NCBI GenBank assembly: GCA_963854835.1 | Contig: OY978528.1 | Span: forward strand, 12,556,242 to 12,620,241 | From: Megamerina dolium | Lineage: Eukaryota > Arthropoda > Insecta > Diptera > Megamerinidae | Direction: 5' to 3' | DNA length: 64,000 nt | In this document: piece by piece, positions 1 to 12,400 of the stretch | How the letters are laid out: each line of letters starts with the position of its first letter | How positions within the stretch are numbered: the first letter of the stretch is position 1 | Program-made: the position numbers and the translations under genes | Notes under the pieces: model-generated | The model's database searches: none | The model's input: the letters and a program-made list of their open reading frames with translations, nothing else | What the model was told of the DNA's origin: nothing

Positions 1-2264
1 CTATGGGGAGCTCCCCTACCAAATGAACCTAAAACACATGAAAATCTACAACTCTACAAAATCTAAAAAATCGAAGTCGCCTGTAGAGGCGATGCAAGTC
101 CGACCATCAGTCGTTTTTATTCTTCAACATTTTACCAGAACATACTTTGCACCTACTTTCACCCCTTAGAATGGGGTCTCCGCAAGAAAAGAGTGCCAGG
201 GATCAAATATATTGCCGACCCCCTTCCATTTTTACTCTACAACATTTGTGCTGAATATTCTTACTGAATATCACCATCACTGCGATCGATGGTAGCCAAT
301 TATATTGTAAAAAAACATTACTTTTTTAGAAGAGTCCCTTAAAGAGTGAAGCTTATGAGCAAACTACGGAAATATGCAACATAAAATAATGATTCTTTCT
401 TGTTATCTGCAGATGCCAGTTGTTTGTAACCTAAAATGGATTTTTAGTCCACACCCTTTGCATTCTAAAAAGTTGCTGTTTTGATTCGCGCTCAATTTTC
501 ATGAGCTCTATTTTTACGTACAACAGTTTAAAGTTTAAAGTCGATTTTAATGTCAACAATTTAATACTTTTATAAGTCGTCTATATTAAAACGAATCAAA
601 TAGCTAAAAAATCAAAAACTTAAATCCACAATATATTTTTATTAGACTTTTGTGTGATATTTATTATTATTATTATTGACAAAATATAATACATAGTTGT
701 AGTGTATAATACATACTACAAATACCTACAACTAGTAGTAATATGTGTATAGCAGCAACATAAATAACAATTGTATAAACAAAAGTAATATTTATACATT
801 TTTAATTCCAAGCCATGATTCACTACTATTGCTCGTAGATATGTACATATGTATGTATATATGCAAAAGTATGTATGCATACATACTATATACTATATAT
901 AGTAAGCGTTCATGAAAACCTCATCTAAATGGTATTATTTGCTAGTTACAAAAAATAGCAATAGCAAAATCAAAAAGAAAAAAAAAAAAGGCCAACAACC
1001 ACAACAACTAGTTTTAAATAACAACAATTATTAGCTTAACCATAAATTTAAACACAAGTTTTTGGTTGCATAAAACATTTAACATTATAATAACTATTAT
1101 TTAAGCTTATAAATTAGTTAACAACCAAAGTCAAATTTATGCAACTGACTGACTACTCTGATTGTTACACATACATTCATATATATGTATATCATGACCA
1201 ACTAACTAGCTAACTGCTTAATACCATATATTGTACCTTCAAATACATTTTTTTGGGCTTATCTAAATACGACTAATATCTATAAAATGTAAAAGCGCAA
1301 GAGATTAAGATTTTAGTGCTTCCAAAAAAAAAAAAAAAAAAAAACTCGAACGCCACAGTAAGAAAGTGCCACAATCACTACAAAATTATATGTAAACAAG
1401 AGGAGGATATATACATATAGTAATCGTACGTAAGTGCATACATACATATGTATGTGTACCCATGGATCATGTGATATAAGAATATGCATATAGCCAAGTA
1501 TGTGTGTATGATTGGTTTGCATGCATTCGATGCTAGTAAAGAAATATGTAACCATGTTTTTTTGTATTTTTTTGTATATATGTTATAATAATAAAAACAA
1601 CAACAACAAAAATAAGTAAAAGGCTTTAGGTCAAAGAAATCAAATAATAAACTCGCTGTTGTTGCATTTAACTCTCTAACACACACTAACTAGATAAAGA
1701 AGGGAAATGAATATTGGTAAATCTAGTGGTAAAAAAAAAAATATATGACTTTAATATGCTGCTACTGCAGTATTTAACTATCTAACACTGGGGTCACTGC
1801 AACTGCAACAAGTCATCAATGGAGACTACTACTGACTACTGAGTTTTCAAAAAATTGTTTCAAATTTTCTTCTTCTTAATAAATGGAAAATATGATCTTA
1901 AACAACAACAAATTTTAAATACATTTAAATTATACAAATCTTTCATGTAAGTTTTTAAAATAAATATATAAAATTATTTTGGGCCTGTAATACTAATCAC
2001 AGATGCTTTTTATCAGTTGCCACACCCACCATTGTTTGCCATTGTTTATTTGAAAAATATTTAATAATTGACGTAGATCTGCGAAATTTGTTATCGATGC
2101 TTTTTTCGATTATATACAAATTCTGACCACAGCCTCGCAAATCTCTCATGCAAAAATGGTTCGTTCTCAAATTTCAAAGATTTTGATTTGTAAACGACAA
2201 ATTTCACCTGGAAATTTCGCCCCCGCCATGCATATGAATTTCTATTTTCGCAATAATAAAATAG
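1..2264. other. AT-rich intergenic stretch, no gene seen
   Basis: I see no convincing coding sequence here. The stretch contains an A-run at 1322-1343, short TA/CATA/TATG microsatellite patches around 840-900 and 1435-1455, and TTATTATTA near 660. The open frames are short and composed of low-complexity residues. It could include the 3' UTR of a gene lying to the left, but no stop codon of a recognisable protein is visible. Confidence 0.6.
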
Positions 2265-2265
2265 A

Positions 2266-2405
2266 CATTAGGCTAGGTTATTGCAGCGGCCCTCTATGAG
2301 AGAGAGAGAAAGAGAGAGAACTCTTTTAGGCCAGAAGAGACCCATTGTAATACCGCGCGAATTTCTATACATTGAACCAATCAGAACTATTTCTAAAATT
2401 CATGT
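2266..2405 (-). mobile_element. LINE 3' tail fragment
   Basis: On the + strand the fragment begins with a degenerate TTAGGCTAGGTTA and continues through a CCTC...AGGCCAGA...GGCCCATTGT-like block to AACCAATCAGAACTATT. The same order of blocks ends the LINE copies at 23608 and 38940. It is therefore the 3' UTR end of that LINE family in minus orientation, with a GAGA expansion inside (2298-2320). No coding part remains. Confidence 0.6.
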
Positions 2406-2486
2406 TCACTCCTACTTTGCACCAAAACTTAATTTTTTTCCAAAAAATTTGAAAATTTGGACCAAAACTTAATAATTTTTTTATAA

Positions 2487-3236
2487 TGAAAGTTAGGTCC
2501 ATTAATCACATTGTATTGGGTACCGGAACACAACGGAATTGAGCGCAATGAAGTGACGGATGAACTAGCAAGAGCTGGCTTGACTTCTCCACTGACAGGA
2601 CCAGAACCTTTCTGCGGTATAAGCTGAGCATCGGCCAAAGCTATAATAGAAAACCCTTACCACGACAAATACCAAATACAATGGACAATACGACAGGTCT
2701 CCGGCAAGCGAAAACTCTCATCAGCTTTGATACAGCTTTTGACAGAATTAGTCTCAGCAGAACAAATCGACGCCTAGTAACCGGCTATCTCTCAGGACAT
2801 AACTGGTTAAAGTACCTACCACCTCCACAAAATTGGATTATCCTCTGCCACGGAGTGTAGACTCTGTCCGAGGGGGATGAAACATCGTTCCACATCTTTT
2901 GCGAATACCCGGCCTTGGCCAGGCTTCGCCTCAAACATTTTTAGCTTAGTTTCCCAACAACAGCTTCCATCATCAAAAGTTCGACTAGATCTCAATTCTT
3001 CTATGTTTTATCAAAAAGATAGAGGAGATTCTAGTGTCGCAAATGGGCTTGGGTACAAAAGAGCTCGTGCGGTCGCAGTGCCCATAACACTTGTGGTTAG
3101 CCCTCAGACGAATAAGCCGTAGGGCTCATATCCTCTAACAAACTTCAGCCTGATTTCGCGTGGTCCACTTGATGAACAAGGAGTTTGTCCTTGCTCTAAC
3201 GTCACGCTTTCTCTTTTGATTGATTGATTGATAGGG
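2487..3236 (+). pseudogene. Broken LINE ORF2 fragment: RNase H end plus C-terminal region
   Basis: The + strand encodes remnants typical of the C-terminal half of an RNase H-bearing LINE polyprotein (I/LOA/R1-like group). VPEHNGIERNEVTDELARAG is the end of the RNase H domain and is followed by GPEPFCGIS. Further on come a GYLSGHNWLKYL-like block and ETSFHIFCEYPALARLRLK, a decayed version of the C-terminal Cys/His motif. Stops and frame changes break the frame at several points. The 3' end carries a (GATT)n/(TTGA)n tail at about 3218-3232, as is common for such LINEs. The exact clade is not resolved by eye. The GPE(P/S)FCGI block is shared with the minus-strand fragment at 36590-37217. Confidence 0.7.
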
Positions 3237-3496
3237 CCATTGTCCATTGTTATGCCCTTGTTGTTTTATTAACCGGTTCCGAACGGCAGAACCATTGTGA
3301 TATTATTTTTTTTTAAGTTAGTTTTGTCACAAAGCTCTTTTAAGAAGCATTTTTGGCAAATTCTTACTGCTGGAAAAATTGCCAATTCTTGCCGACAGGT
3401 GGGTACCGTTCGAAAGAAGAAACTTTTCGATATCAAATTTTGTTATGCTTCAGTCGGGGATTGAACCCACGACCTACAGTTCAGAAGGCCAACGCA
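3236..3496 (-). mobile_element. tRNA-derived SINE, copy 1 (5' end lost)
   Basis: Minus orientation. On the + strand it shows the family landmarks CCGGTTCCGAACGGCAGAAC, GTTTTGTCACA, GCCGACAGGTGGGTACCG, TTTTCGATAT and GGGATTGAACCCACGACC (the reverse complement of the tRNA-like B-box arm). It stops at AACGCAACT, before the A-box part seen in full copies. It lies directly behind the LINE fragment ending at 3236. Confidence 0.8.
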
Positions 3497-5125
3497 ACTT
3501 GAGTAAATATTGAGTTATTTCGATGAAATCTATGAGACGGTGGCTATTGGTCACCTGATAGGCCCACACGCACCAATGCAATAGACTCGTCATACATTTT
3601 TTTTATCTTTCGCAAAAATTTCGAGTCACAATAATGCTACGAATTCTACAATTTATGTTACGGGAAGTTTTCTGTACCATCTCTGATATCTATGGAAAGG
3701 CATGAGAATAAAGAAGTTTATAATTAAATAAAACTTAACTATAGTTAGATATTAAGACTTTCAGCTTAACTTACATAAAAAAACACAAAAATTGTTAAAC
3801 TTCAAAAAATAGTAAAGCTGATAGAAAAACGTTAAATTAAAAGTAGGCAAAAAGTATCAAAAAAATCAATAAATGTATATTCGTAACTATGTGGACTGTA
3901 TGATTTGATGGGAAGCCTATAAGAATTGTAAATTTCGCAAAATCAGCAAAAAACAAATAATAATAAAAAAAAAAAGTAAATGGACAAAATAGAAAAAATA
4001 AAAGAAAAAAGAACCTAACCTAAGAACAATAATATTATTGGTAAAACAAAAACGAAATAGCCATTGAAAATTAAAGAGCAATGAAAGACAAAAGAAATAT
4101 TAGAAAAATATAAAAGAAAAGATAGAATAGGTAATCGAATAGGGTTAAAACGGAAATCTACTAACTAACTATATAAAATACAACAGCAACAGCAATTAAC
4201 GATGCGCGCGACTATGTGAATGTTTAAAAGTCTACAAATGCTGCTGAACAGAATAAACAAAACAACAATTTATATGATTGCAAAAGAAACCGCAAATGAA
4301 GATAGATATACACGTACATTTCTACCTACATACATCTAAATGGAAGAGAATAATCTACATTATAAATGATGGAATAAAAATTAAAGCATTAAAGCACCTA
4401 ATATACCATTAGGTATTAGAAAAATGTATATATTATTGTATTAATATGAATAAAACAAAGAACAACAAAAGAAGGGTAAAGTTAAACATTATAGTCGATT
4501 TATTCATGATAAATCAATTCAAAGAAGATACCTTTTGTTTTTTTATCAACACGCTAAAATGCACTACATATAATTTGAAATTTAATGTTTGCCTTAGTAT
4601 TTGTGAGAGAGCGGAAGTTCTGATCGTGTGATTAGATTTTTGACAGAGTTTAATATTCGTTAATAAATATTCTATTAGCAAATCTATGGTAATAATCCAA
4701 ATCCGTTTATGTCAAAAATTGACTTATGAGCCTTTGAAAACTTCATTTTTTGAATTTTTCAAATTCGGTCGATAACTTTAAAATGTGATAATTCTACGAA
4801 TTGAGCTGAACTTTTAATGTTTTTTCCTTGTCGCTTAGAAACTGCAAATTTTACAACGCCCAAAACTATTTGGACAATAATATTTTTAGTATTTTTCAAA
4901 AACTGCAAGTATTGCACTTGCTAAACTATTCAAACTAAATAGAATTCAAATAAAATTTGGCTGAAAATTTACACAGAGGTCTTAAGCGGAGTACTAATAG
5001 CATTTTCAAAATTTACATCCGTTTTTTAAATCTTTTTGCAATATATATAAAAGCGCTTGGAAGTATGCAAAACTTATATTTGCTATAAATATGCAATACT
5101 GATTCAACAGCTGACATAGAACAAT
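3497..5125. other. AT-rich intergenic stretch, no gene seen
   Basis: This stretch is A-rich with many AAAAGAAAA-type runs. I see no splice-bounded coding sequence, RNA gene or transposon end that I can support. Confidence 0.55.
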
Positions 5126-5129
5126 TCAG

Positions 5130-5646
5130 TGAAATATTCGTATCGATGCATTTGGTATTGCAAAGGAGCATATACAAACTATAATATTATTAACAAACTA
5201 TATGCAAAGTTTGCAAGGCAACAACAAAATGTACAAATCTGCATTTACTATACCCTTGAAAGTGTGCAACATTAAAATGATGTTGCTTTCATGCATATAG
5301 GATATAATTTGACACTAAATAACTGGTATAGAATAAAATGGTGGAATTCACGAGACGATGTATTTGGTCTTGCAAAGAAGTATATCGTATTCAAGGTATT
5401 GTTGCAAGGCTTGCAAACACAAAAGCAAACTGTAGCAAAATCTGCACTTACGTTGCATTTGATCTTGCAAAGAAGTATATAGTATTCAAGCTATTATTGC
5501 AAGGCTTGCAATCACAAAAGCAAACTGTAGCAAAATCTGCACTTACGCTGCATTTGGTCTTGCAAAGAAGTATATAGTATCTAAGGTATTATTGCAAGGC
5601 TTGCAACCACAAAAGCAAACTCTAGCAAAATCTGCACTTACGCTGT
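5130..5646. repeat. 95-bp tandem repeat, three good copies plus a diverged one
   Basis: The motif TTTGGTCTTGCAAAGAAGTA starts at 5363, 5458 (one base different) and 5553, giving an exact 95-base period. Each unit ends with CAAAATCTGCACTTACG. A weaker related unit precedes them at about 5145-5240 (GCATTTGGTATTGCAAAGGA). Since 95 is not a multiple of three, the reading frame changes from copy to copy, which argues against coding use. The unit is rich in TTGCAA. Confidence 0.85.
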
Positions 5647-6475
5647 GCATGGAAGTATGCCACACTTAAAACCTATAGCATATGTTTGCTATGCATATGC
5701 AATACTTTTTTAGCTGATTTAGAACGAAATGTAAACTATATTGACTTATAGAAGCAGTGTTGGAAAGTAAGCTTAAAAAATGTATTCGCAAACGATAGGA
5801 AATACTGGCTTTTTTTTTGCAATAGTGTTGCAAAATTAAATGTTTATTCGTAATTTAAGGTTTTGTCTTTCTATTTATTTGCAATAATTGCTTTCTTTTT
5901 GCAATTTTACAAGAGCAATAGTGTTGCAAAGTTAAATTATACAAAAATTTCTTAGTAATTCAAGTTGATATATATTTACTTAATATTTGCAATTATAACG
6001 ATGATGATGACATCGTTTCCTGAATCTCCCACTGGAGAAAGGGCCCCAATTTTGCAATTATTTTGCAATTGTGCAAAACCAATAGTTTTACAAAGTGAAA
6101 CGAAAGAAGTGGTTTGTGTTTGATTGGAATTTTATTGCAATTTTTCAAGTTCACATATATATATAATATGTTCGCTGAGGTGGCATTTTCTCTTAATTCA
6201 GAACTTTGTAGCTATACTGTTTTTTTTTATTAATAATGTCTAAGGGACGTGGGAGTCTGCTCTATTTTTTCAAAACATTGTTGGATATTATACATCAACT
6301 TGCGCTATTATAGCAAAAAAAAAGAATAGTTCATGGTTTTACTTTTATTAGTGAGACGTGGCATTTTGGCAATTTTCAACAAAAAATTATTAAAAAAAAA
6401 AAAGAATTGCAATTTATGGTTCCCTTACTAACTTAAACGACTTCCGAGAATTTATTCTCTACAGCGCCTACAGTC
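5647..6475. other. Intergenic DNA with scattered TTGCAA/GCAATAGTGTTGCAAA motifs
   Basis: No gene is seen. The motif GCAATAGTGTTGCAAA recurs (around 5819 and 5915) and TTGCAA/TTTGCAATT occurs repeatedly to about 6140, apparently an extension of the composition of the 95-bp repeat. There are poly-T and poly-A runs but no transposon ends that I can identify. Confidence 0.4.
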
Positions 6476-6486
6476 TGGTCACACTA
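6476..6486 (+). promoter_or_regulatory. Core promoter Motif 1 (M1BP-type), probable Tgi promoter
   Basis: TGGTCACACTA matches the fly core-promoter Motif 1 consensus YGGTCACACTR at every position and is in the sense orientation for Tgi. In Drosophila this motif sits close to the start site of TATA-less, broadly expressed genes and binds M1BP. It is 2.26 kb upstream of the first Tgi codon. Assignment to Tgi is by position and orientation only. Confidence 0.5.
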
Positions 6487-7048
6487 AAACATTGTCAGTC
6501 GTACAAAATCACAAGTGGAGACTTATGTTTCATCAGTGCTTGTTGGTTACTTTTTGTTGTTGTTGTTTTCCTTGTAAGTTTACCTTCTACCTTCAAGTGA
6601 GTTGGCTTCAACGAGACCATTACGAAGAAGAAAATTAAAGCAGAACTTACAATAGAGCTGCGCTCAGCAGAGTAATACAAGTACAACGAACGAACAAACA
6701 CAAGTTTGTTCGCATGTGTATTTGTAATATGAGCATTATTGTGAGTGTAGACTTTGAATTGAATTGAATATTACCGTAGTAGTAGTAGCAGCAGCAGTCA
6801 CCAATTGATGGGAGCAATGAGAAGGAGGCGAAGGTGCAAACGCGACAAAAGAGCGTAATGAATAGAAAAAAATAAAGAAGAAGAAGAAGAAAAAAACAAT
6901 ACAAAGCCCGAATTTACACACATACAATAAGTTCAGTTTCTGTTTGTGAGTGCTCGATGAAGCAGGGCTTTACGGAATACTACTACTTGCTATAACTGTT
7001 GAGACTACTTAATGTGAGAGTGATTTGAAAACGAAAAAAAAAAAAAAG

Positions 7049-7080
<32 letters not shown>

Positions 7081-8742
7081 CTAAAACAGCAAATGGGCAT
7101 ATTGAATAAATATTAAAGAGTCGCGGATATGAATATATATATATATGATATTTGAAACGGAAATGTCTTTGTATAAAAAATATATGAAAATTGTAATAAA
7201 AGAAAAAAAATCATAGAGAAAGGAGATATAGTAGATGCTGCAACAAATTGTACAAAAGATAACAAAAATTATTATACATAATATATTCATTTTGTTGTCG
7301 CGAATTGTATTATTGTACGTACGTACTTAACCCCGATGATGAGTAGTGAATATATTATAAGTTGCCGCCGTATATAACTATTTTGCGGCCCACGAACCAA
7401 TTGAGACACTCATACGTACGTACGTATATGAATTGCGTTTTTGATGACTTACAAAATACAGTGGAGTGGAGTATGTAATTCAAGACACCCACTCAAGTGC
7501 AAAAAGCAAGTCAACGAAACTAGAAAAAGAAAATAATAAAAAAAAATAATAAAAGACAAAAAAAAAAAAACCGAACAAGCAATAGATATTTGCAAAATAG
7601 AGAAAAAAGGGTAATTTTTTTTGTTTTCTGTGTGTGACTGATTTATTGACGTTAATGATTTGAAATGCAAATAACGTAGAAATATAAAAAACGTGAAATT
7701 TGTATGTTTTGGTTTTTTTTTTTTCTTCGATTTTACTAAATGAAACTAATGTGAAATTTTCGCGTACACGATTACAAACTTGTTGATCGCAATTTAATTG
7801 CGTGCCCACCACGCAAACTGTTATCGTTCGTCACAGTCGTCGTTGTCGCAGTCTATAAATATCGACGTAATTGTTACTACAATTTGCCACCGCCATTTTA
7901 GTCGCTGTGCTGTCAACGTAGTATCATCGTCATCGTCATCGTCGTCGTCGCCGTCGCCGTCGTGGTTGTTCTCATCGTTTGTTTGCTTCTTTGCTTTGCT
8001 TTACTTTTGTTTTATTATTCAAATCAAGTTCTTGATTATTATTATTATTATTATTTTACTGCTTGTTGACGATTTACAATTTTTATTCATTCGAAAATTT
8101 GAGAATTCATTATTTGATTCGTTGATTTGATGTTGTCGTGCAGTTGAAATTGTAACGAGTACGCGAGTGCGAGTATTGTTTATAGTGTATAGTTGTCGTT
8201 GACAAAGAAATCGGTGCAAAGCCGACGATTTCAAAGTGAATGGCGCTCTATTGCATATAAATTGCTAATTGTTGCGCAGAGGTGCGATTTAATACAACAA
8301 CAACAACAACGTTCGAATAAAATATGCAAAAGCAAATGTCAAAATTTTGAGTTGTTGTTATTGTTGTTAATGGTTGAATACAATTTATGCATTTAGCAAA
8401 CAGTAAATGCATTCATTAAATATTATATGATGAGCTGAGGTGTGTTTTTTGTGTGAAAAGAAATGTGTATCATGAAAATCAATGAAATCGATTAAAGCAG
8501 GTTTACTTTATTGCTTTATTTGAAGTGATTAAATATTTATGTGTCGTATTTTTTTTTTAACACAACAATAGCAATTTGCCGAAATTATGTGCATATATTT
8601 ATGAAATCAGTCAAACAACAAGCAAAGATGAAGAAAAAATGCCAAATTTGTGATTTGATGAAATTATATTGCAATTAAAGCAACAAAAATTAAAAAATAA
8701 AAATAAAAACGAAAAGCAAAAAGAAATCTCATCCAACAAACA
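6487..8742 (+). other. Presumed 5' leader / first intron of Tgi
   Basis: This is the interval between the Motif 1 promoter and the first Tgi codon. A good splice donor, CTTGTAAGT, occurs with GT at 6574, so the leader may be split, but I cannot choose an acceptor. The stretch has an (AT)n run at 7049-7076, repeated TCGTCATCGTCG at 7925-7965 and many CAACAA/TTGTTG runs, which are common in fly 5' UTRs. Several open frames here are low-complexity artefacts. Confidence 0.4.
7049..7076. repeat. (AT)n microsatellite
   Basis: An uninterrupted run of AT dinucleotides follows an A-run; it lies in the presumed Tgi leader. Confidence 0.9.
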
Positions 8743-9475
8743 ATGGAATATTTGCGTATACTGAATGCCTTTGAGCAAAGCTATTACAATCGCATCAAAG
8801 AAATTGAACGTGTGACAGCAGCTGCTGCTGCAGCAACAGCAGCACATGGCAGCAGTAATAATAATATAAGAAATTACTGCTCAACAACAACGGCGCCAAC
8901 ATCAGCATCGTTGTCGTCGTCGTCGCCATCGTCGTCATCGTCATCGTCTTCGCCCTCTTCTTCATCATCATCATCATCTTGTTCAGGAGCATCACCAGCG
9001 GCATCTGTTTTGCCAAAATGTTCTAATGCCTTAATAAAATCGAAAAAAACGATAATTGATAATAATAAAAGAACATTATTATTGCAACAGCAATCACAAC
9101 AACAGCAACATTATCATCCTGCATTTAATACAACGCATACAACAACTGCCGCGGCGGCTGCTGCTGCGGCGGCGGCGGCGGCAGTTGTTGCACATCAACA
9201 GCATTTACAAAATTTGCAACAACAGCAGTTGCAACAACAGCAACATTTGACAAGTTGCACTAATCAGCAGGAAGAAGAGGAGGAGGAGGAGCAGCAGCAG
9301 CAGCAGCAACAACAACAACAGCATAATCAGCAACTTCATTTAGATCACCAGAATAATTCGAATGTTACAAACAGTTTATTATGGCAACCGTGGCGTGATT
9401 TACAACATGCTGCTGCTGTGCATCATCATTTATTTCAGCAACAACAACAACAACAACAGCAACAACTCTTAAAAG
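8743..9475 (+). CDS. Tgi: Tgi coding exon 1 (low-complexity N-terminus)
   Basis: The exon starts with ATG at 8743. The first 24 residues (MEYLRILNAFEQSYYNRIKE and so on) look like an ordered helix. They are followed by poly-Ala, poly-Ser (about residues 50-85), poly-Ala again, a run of Glu and several poly-Gln tracts, with one short non-repetitive island, SLLWQPWRDLQ. The donor is AAAAG|GTTGGT after 9475, leaving one base (G). That base joins AT at 40907 to give GAT (Asp) and keeps the frame open. Without splicing, the frame ends 12 codons later at 9510. The linkage to the TDU exons is inferred. Confidence 0.65.
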
Positions 9476-12400
9476 GTTGGTTTCTGATTGGTGGTTGTTA
9501 TGATGTGTGATTTTGTACATTTTCTTTTCAAACATGACCTCAAAGTATTTTTTGTGGTGTTTTTTTTTTTGTTTTTGCAAGTTTATACAATTCTTTGAAT
9601 TTCATTTTGCCAACTGAAGGTGAGAGTTTTCAAATGCATTTCTGAGAAACTATTGTTTTTTGAAATGCCATTTTTTTGTTGTTCTAATTGAAAGCACTAA
9701 CTACATTGTACATGATATGTTGATATAAACTGTAAAAAGATGAAAAACAAGAAAGAAACACCACGACCTTTATTAAAATGATGACAAATTAAATGTTGTT
9801 GATAAATTTCTACTTTTTTAACAAAATAAAATTGCAGTAAGAAATTAGCTTCTAGTAATTTCGAAACTGAAATACATTACGTTATTATGTTTGGTGATTT
9901 TTAGGTTCGAAAACAAGCCTTTTAATGGAAGTTAGGCTTAGTTTTTATCCAATTACGTCCATTTTCGAACTTCTTTGTTCGTTGGCTAAAATATTCGGAT
10001 GTATCGATTTTCAACTGGATAACTCTATATTTCTATGAACACATTCGGGAAATATGTATTTAGACAAGTACTTTTGTATGGGCGATATGTGTGTTTTTCA
10101 TGCATTTTTGGGTCTATTTTAAAATTTATCAGTTTGGCAGTAAAAATAATTTGATATGAACTAATTTTCAGCTCGATAGCTTTACGTTTCTGTGCAAAAA
10201 TTCAGAAAATTTGTGTTTAAACGCGAACTTTTGTATAGGCGATAGACGTGATTTTTTTGCGATTATGCCCACTTTGTATATTGTCAGTTTATTGGTAAAA
10301 ATAAGCTATAAAAAAATAAATATGTGGCACTTAAAGCCCCAAAGGACTCATTGGCCGAGCTTCTCTTCCATTACTGTTGTGCGTCTTAAATTTGGACAGT
10401 ATTAGAAGGGACCTACTTATTTTAGCCGGTTCCGAACGGCAGAACACTTGTGACATCACTTTTTCTGAGCTTTGTCACAGAGTTCTTTAAGAAGCTTTTT
10501 CATGGCAAGTTGTTACTGTCGGAAGAATTGCCAATTGCTTGCCGACAGGTGGGTACCATTCGAAAGAAAAATCTTTTCGATATTAAATTTGTTATGCATC
10601 AGCCGGGGATTGAACCCACGACCTACAGATCAGAAGGCGAACACACTAACCACTGAGCTACGGCACCCCCGGTAAAAATAAGCTAATGCAATAATTTTCA
10701 GCTCGATAGCTTTAAGTTTCTGTGCGAAAATTCGGAAAACATATTTTCGAAAACGATTTTTTATGTGGGTGATAGTCCATTTTCGAGTTTGTTGGTAAAA
10801 ATAATCATTTGTATCAATTTTCAGCTCGATAACTTTATATTTTTGTGCAAAAATTAAGAAAACATGCATTCGAAATGATATTGTTTTATGGCATCTAGAA
10901 ATATTTTTCATGAAATGGTGCTTATTCCTGAATTCATAAGTTTGTTGTTCGGTAAATATGCTTTCTTTGTCTTTGATATCAAATTCATCGTTTTTAAAGC
11001 GCACAAACCACCTCTTACACTGTGTATTGGATAGAGAATTGTCACCATACAATTCCACAAGCATTAACGATGACTTTCAGTCGCACTTTTCTTTGCAAAA
11101 AAACTAACTTAACAAAACTTCCCGCAAATGCTGTTTTTTTCGCCAATTCTTAATATTTTCCATCGTGAAAAAAAAATTGTGATGCCCACAACCAAATTGA
11201 AGATGGAATTTGACAGCAAGTGAATAAACATTTAAAATGACATTTCGGACAATGATGTACGACATCGCGCTTACGCGTTCCGCCATCTGACGTAAAAGGC
11301 CGGTTACTAATTCACACACTCAATACATTAATGTCGAAAAAGCGCAATAAAGTCGAAACAATGTGAAATTATATTTTCTACATTTTTTTACAATAATATC
11401 GAATTTACAAACATTTTGTGAAATAATGTCGAAATGAAATTTTGCAAATATTTTCATATCGACACATAATTGCACAATTGCATAATTGCATAAGTAATAC
11501 AGCAACATTTGCACTACATTTTGAATTGCTCTCCTATGAATTTGCAGATTATTGTGGAATGGAAGCAATCACATCATTGGGCAATTACACAAGAAAAGCA
11601 ATTAAAAGAAGACTCTTTTTCATTTAAAGTATATTTATGGTCAATTCTTACAAATATACCATACATACATACATCGATAGATCTGAAGCAGAGGAAAGCT
11701 GCGAATTAAGTTATTATTGTCAAATAAGGAAATGCAAATTAAATTACACAACAAAGTATTCTAAAAGCTATAAAAATAATATATTCTATCTAATAGACAA
11801 TGTTGTGGCTGAGAAAATGTTTATTTTCAAACGACATGAACCGTTTAAGAGGTTTTACGATTCGAAGAGTAAGAGTTTTTAGTTTCATTTATAACGACGA
11901 CTATTGATTAATTGCTTAAACACTAACATATTTATTATCGATGCACCGTTTTAATGCAAATGGCTAATTTTATGCGATAAATTGTTTCTCACAAAACAAA
12001 ACAAAAAAAATAAGTTTCAGGGCTTTGATGAAGCAAACAAAAAAACAAGTAGCTAACTAAAAGTAATCCAAATTTTAAGTATGTAATTAAGTAATTAATT
12101 TAAGGTAAACGAATCACATATATGCACTCACTCATTCGTCATTTGCTACCCATACGATCAATGTTGATTAACGTTAATAATGTTTTCCTTCAATATGATC
12201 GCTAAAGCGATCATGCATGCATACGTATAAGTATGTGTAAGTATGTGTATCTTAGCTAATGTTCAATATCATTTTCTCAATACAATTTATTCGTGTGGAA
12301 AACACAATTGTACGATATATAGAAGCCAGCCAACTTGAGTAATTATTGATCGTCATCGTCATTGTCGTTGTGTCGTTGTGTCGTTGTCGTTGAAGGAATT

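Noticed and set aside
5363..5646. CRISPR-like array
   Set aside because: The whole 95-base unit is repeated with no unique spacers, and the organism is a fly.
7798..8130. 110-codon open frame upstream of Tgi
   Set aside because: Its product is driven by TCG/TCA simple repeats and hydrophobic AT-rich translation. It lies in the presumed 5' leader and shows no domain.
10600..10670. Functional tRNA gene
   Set aside because: The A and B boxes are good, but the same region recurs in many diverged copies with a common body and tail. It is the head of a SINE.
10630..11064. 144-codon minus-strand open frame as a host gene
   Set aside because: It is a mosaic of the SINE head, two units of the 153-bp repeat and a mariner fragment.
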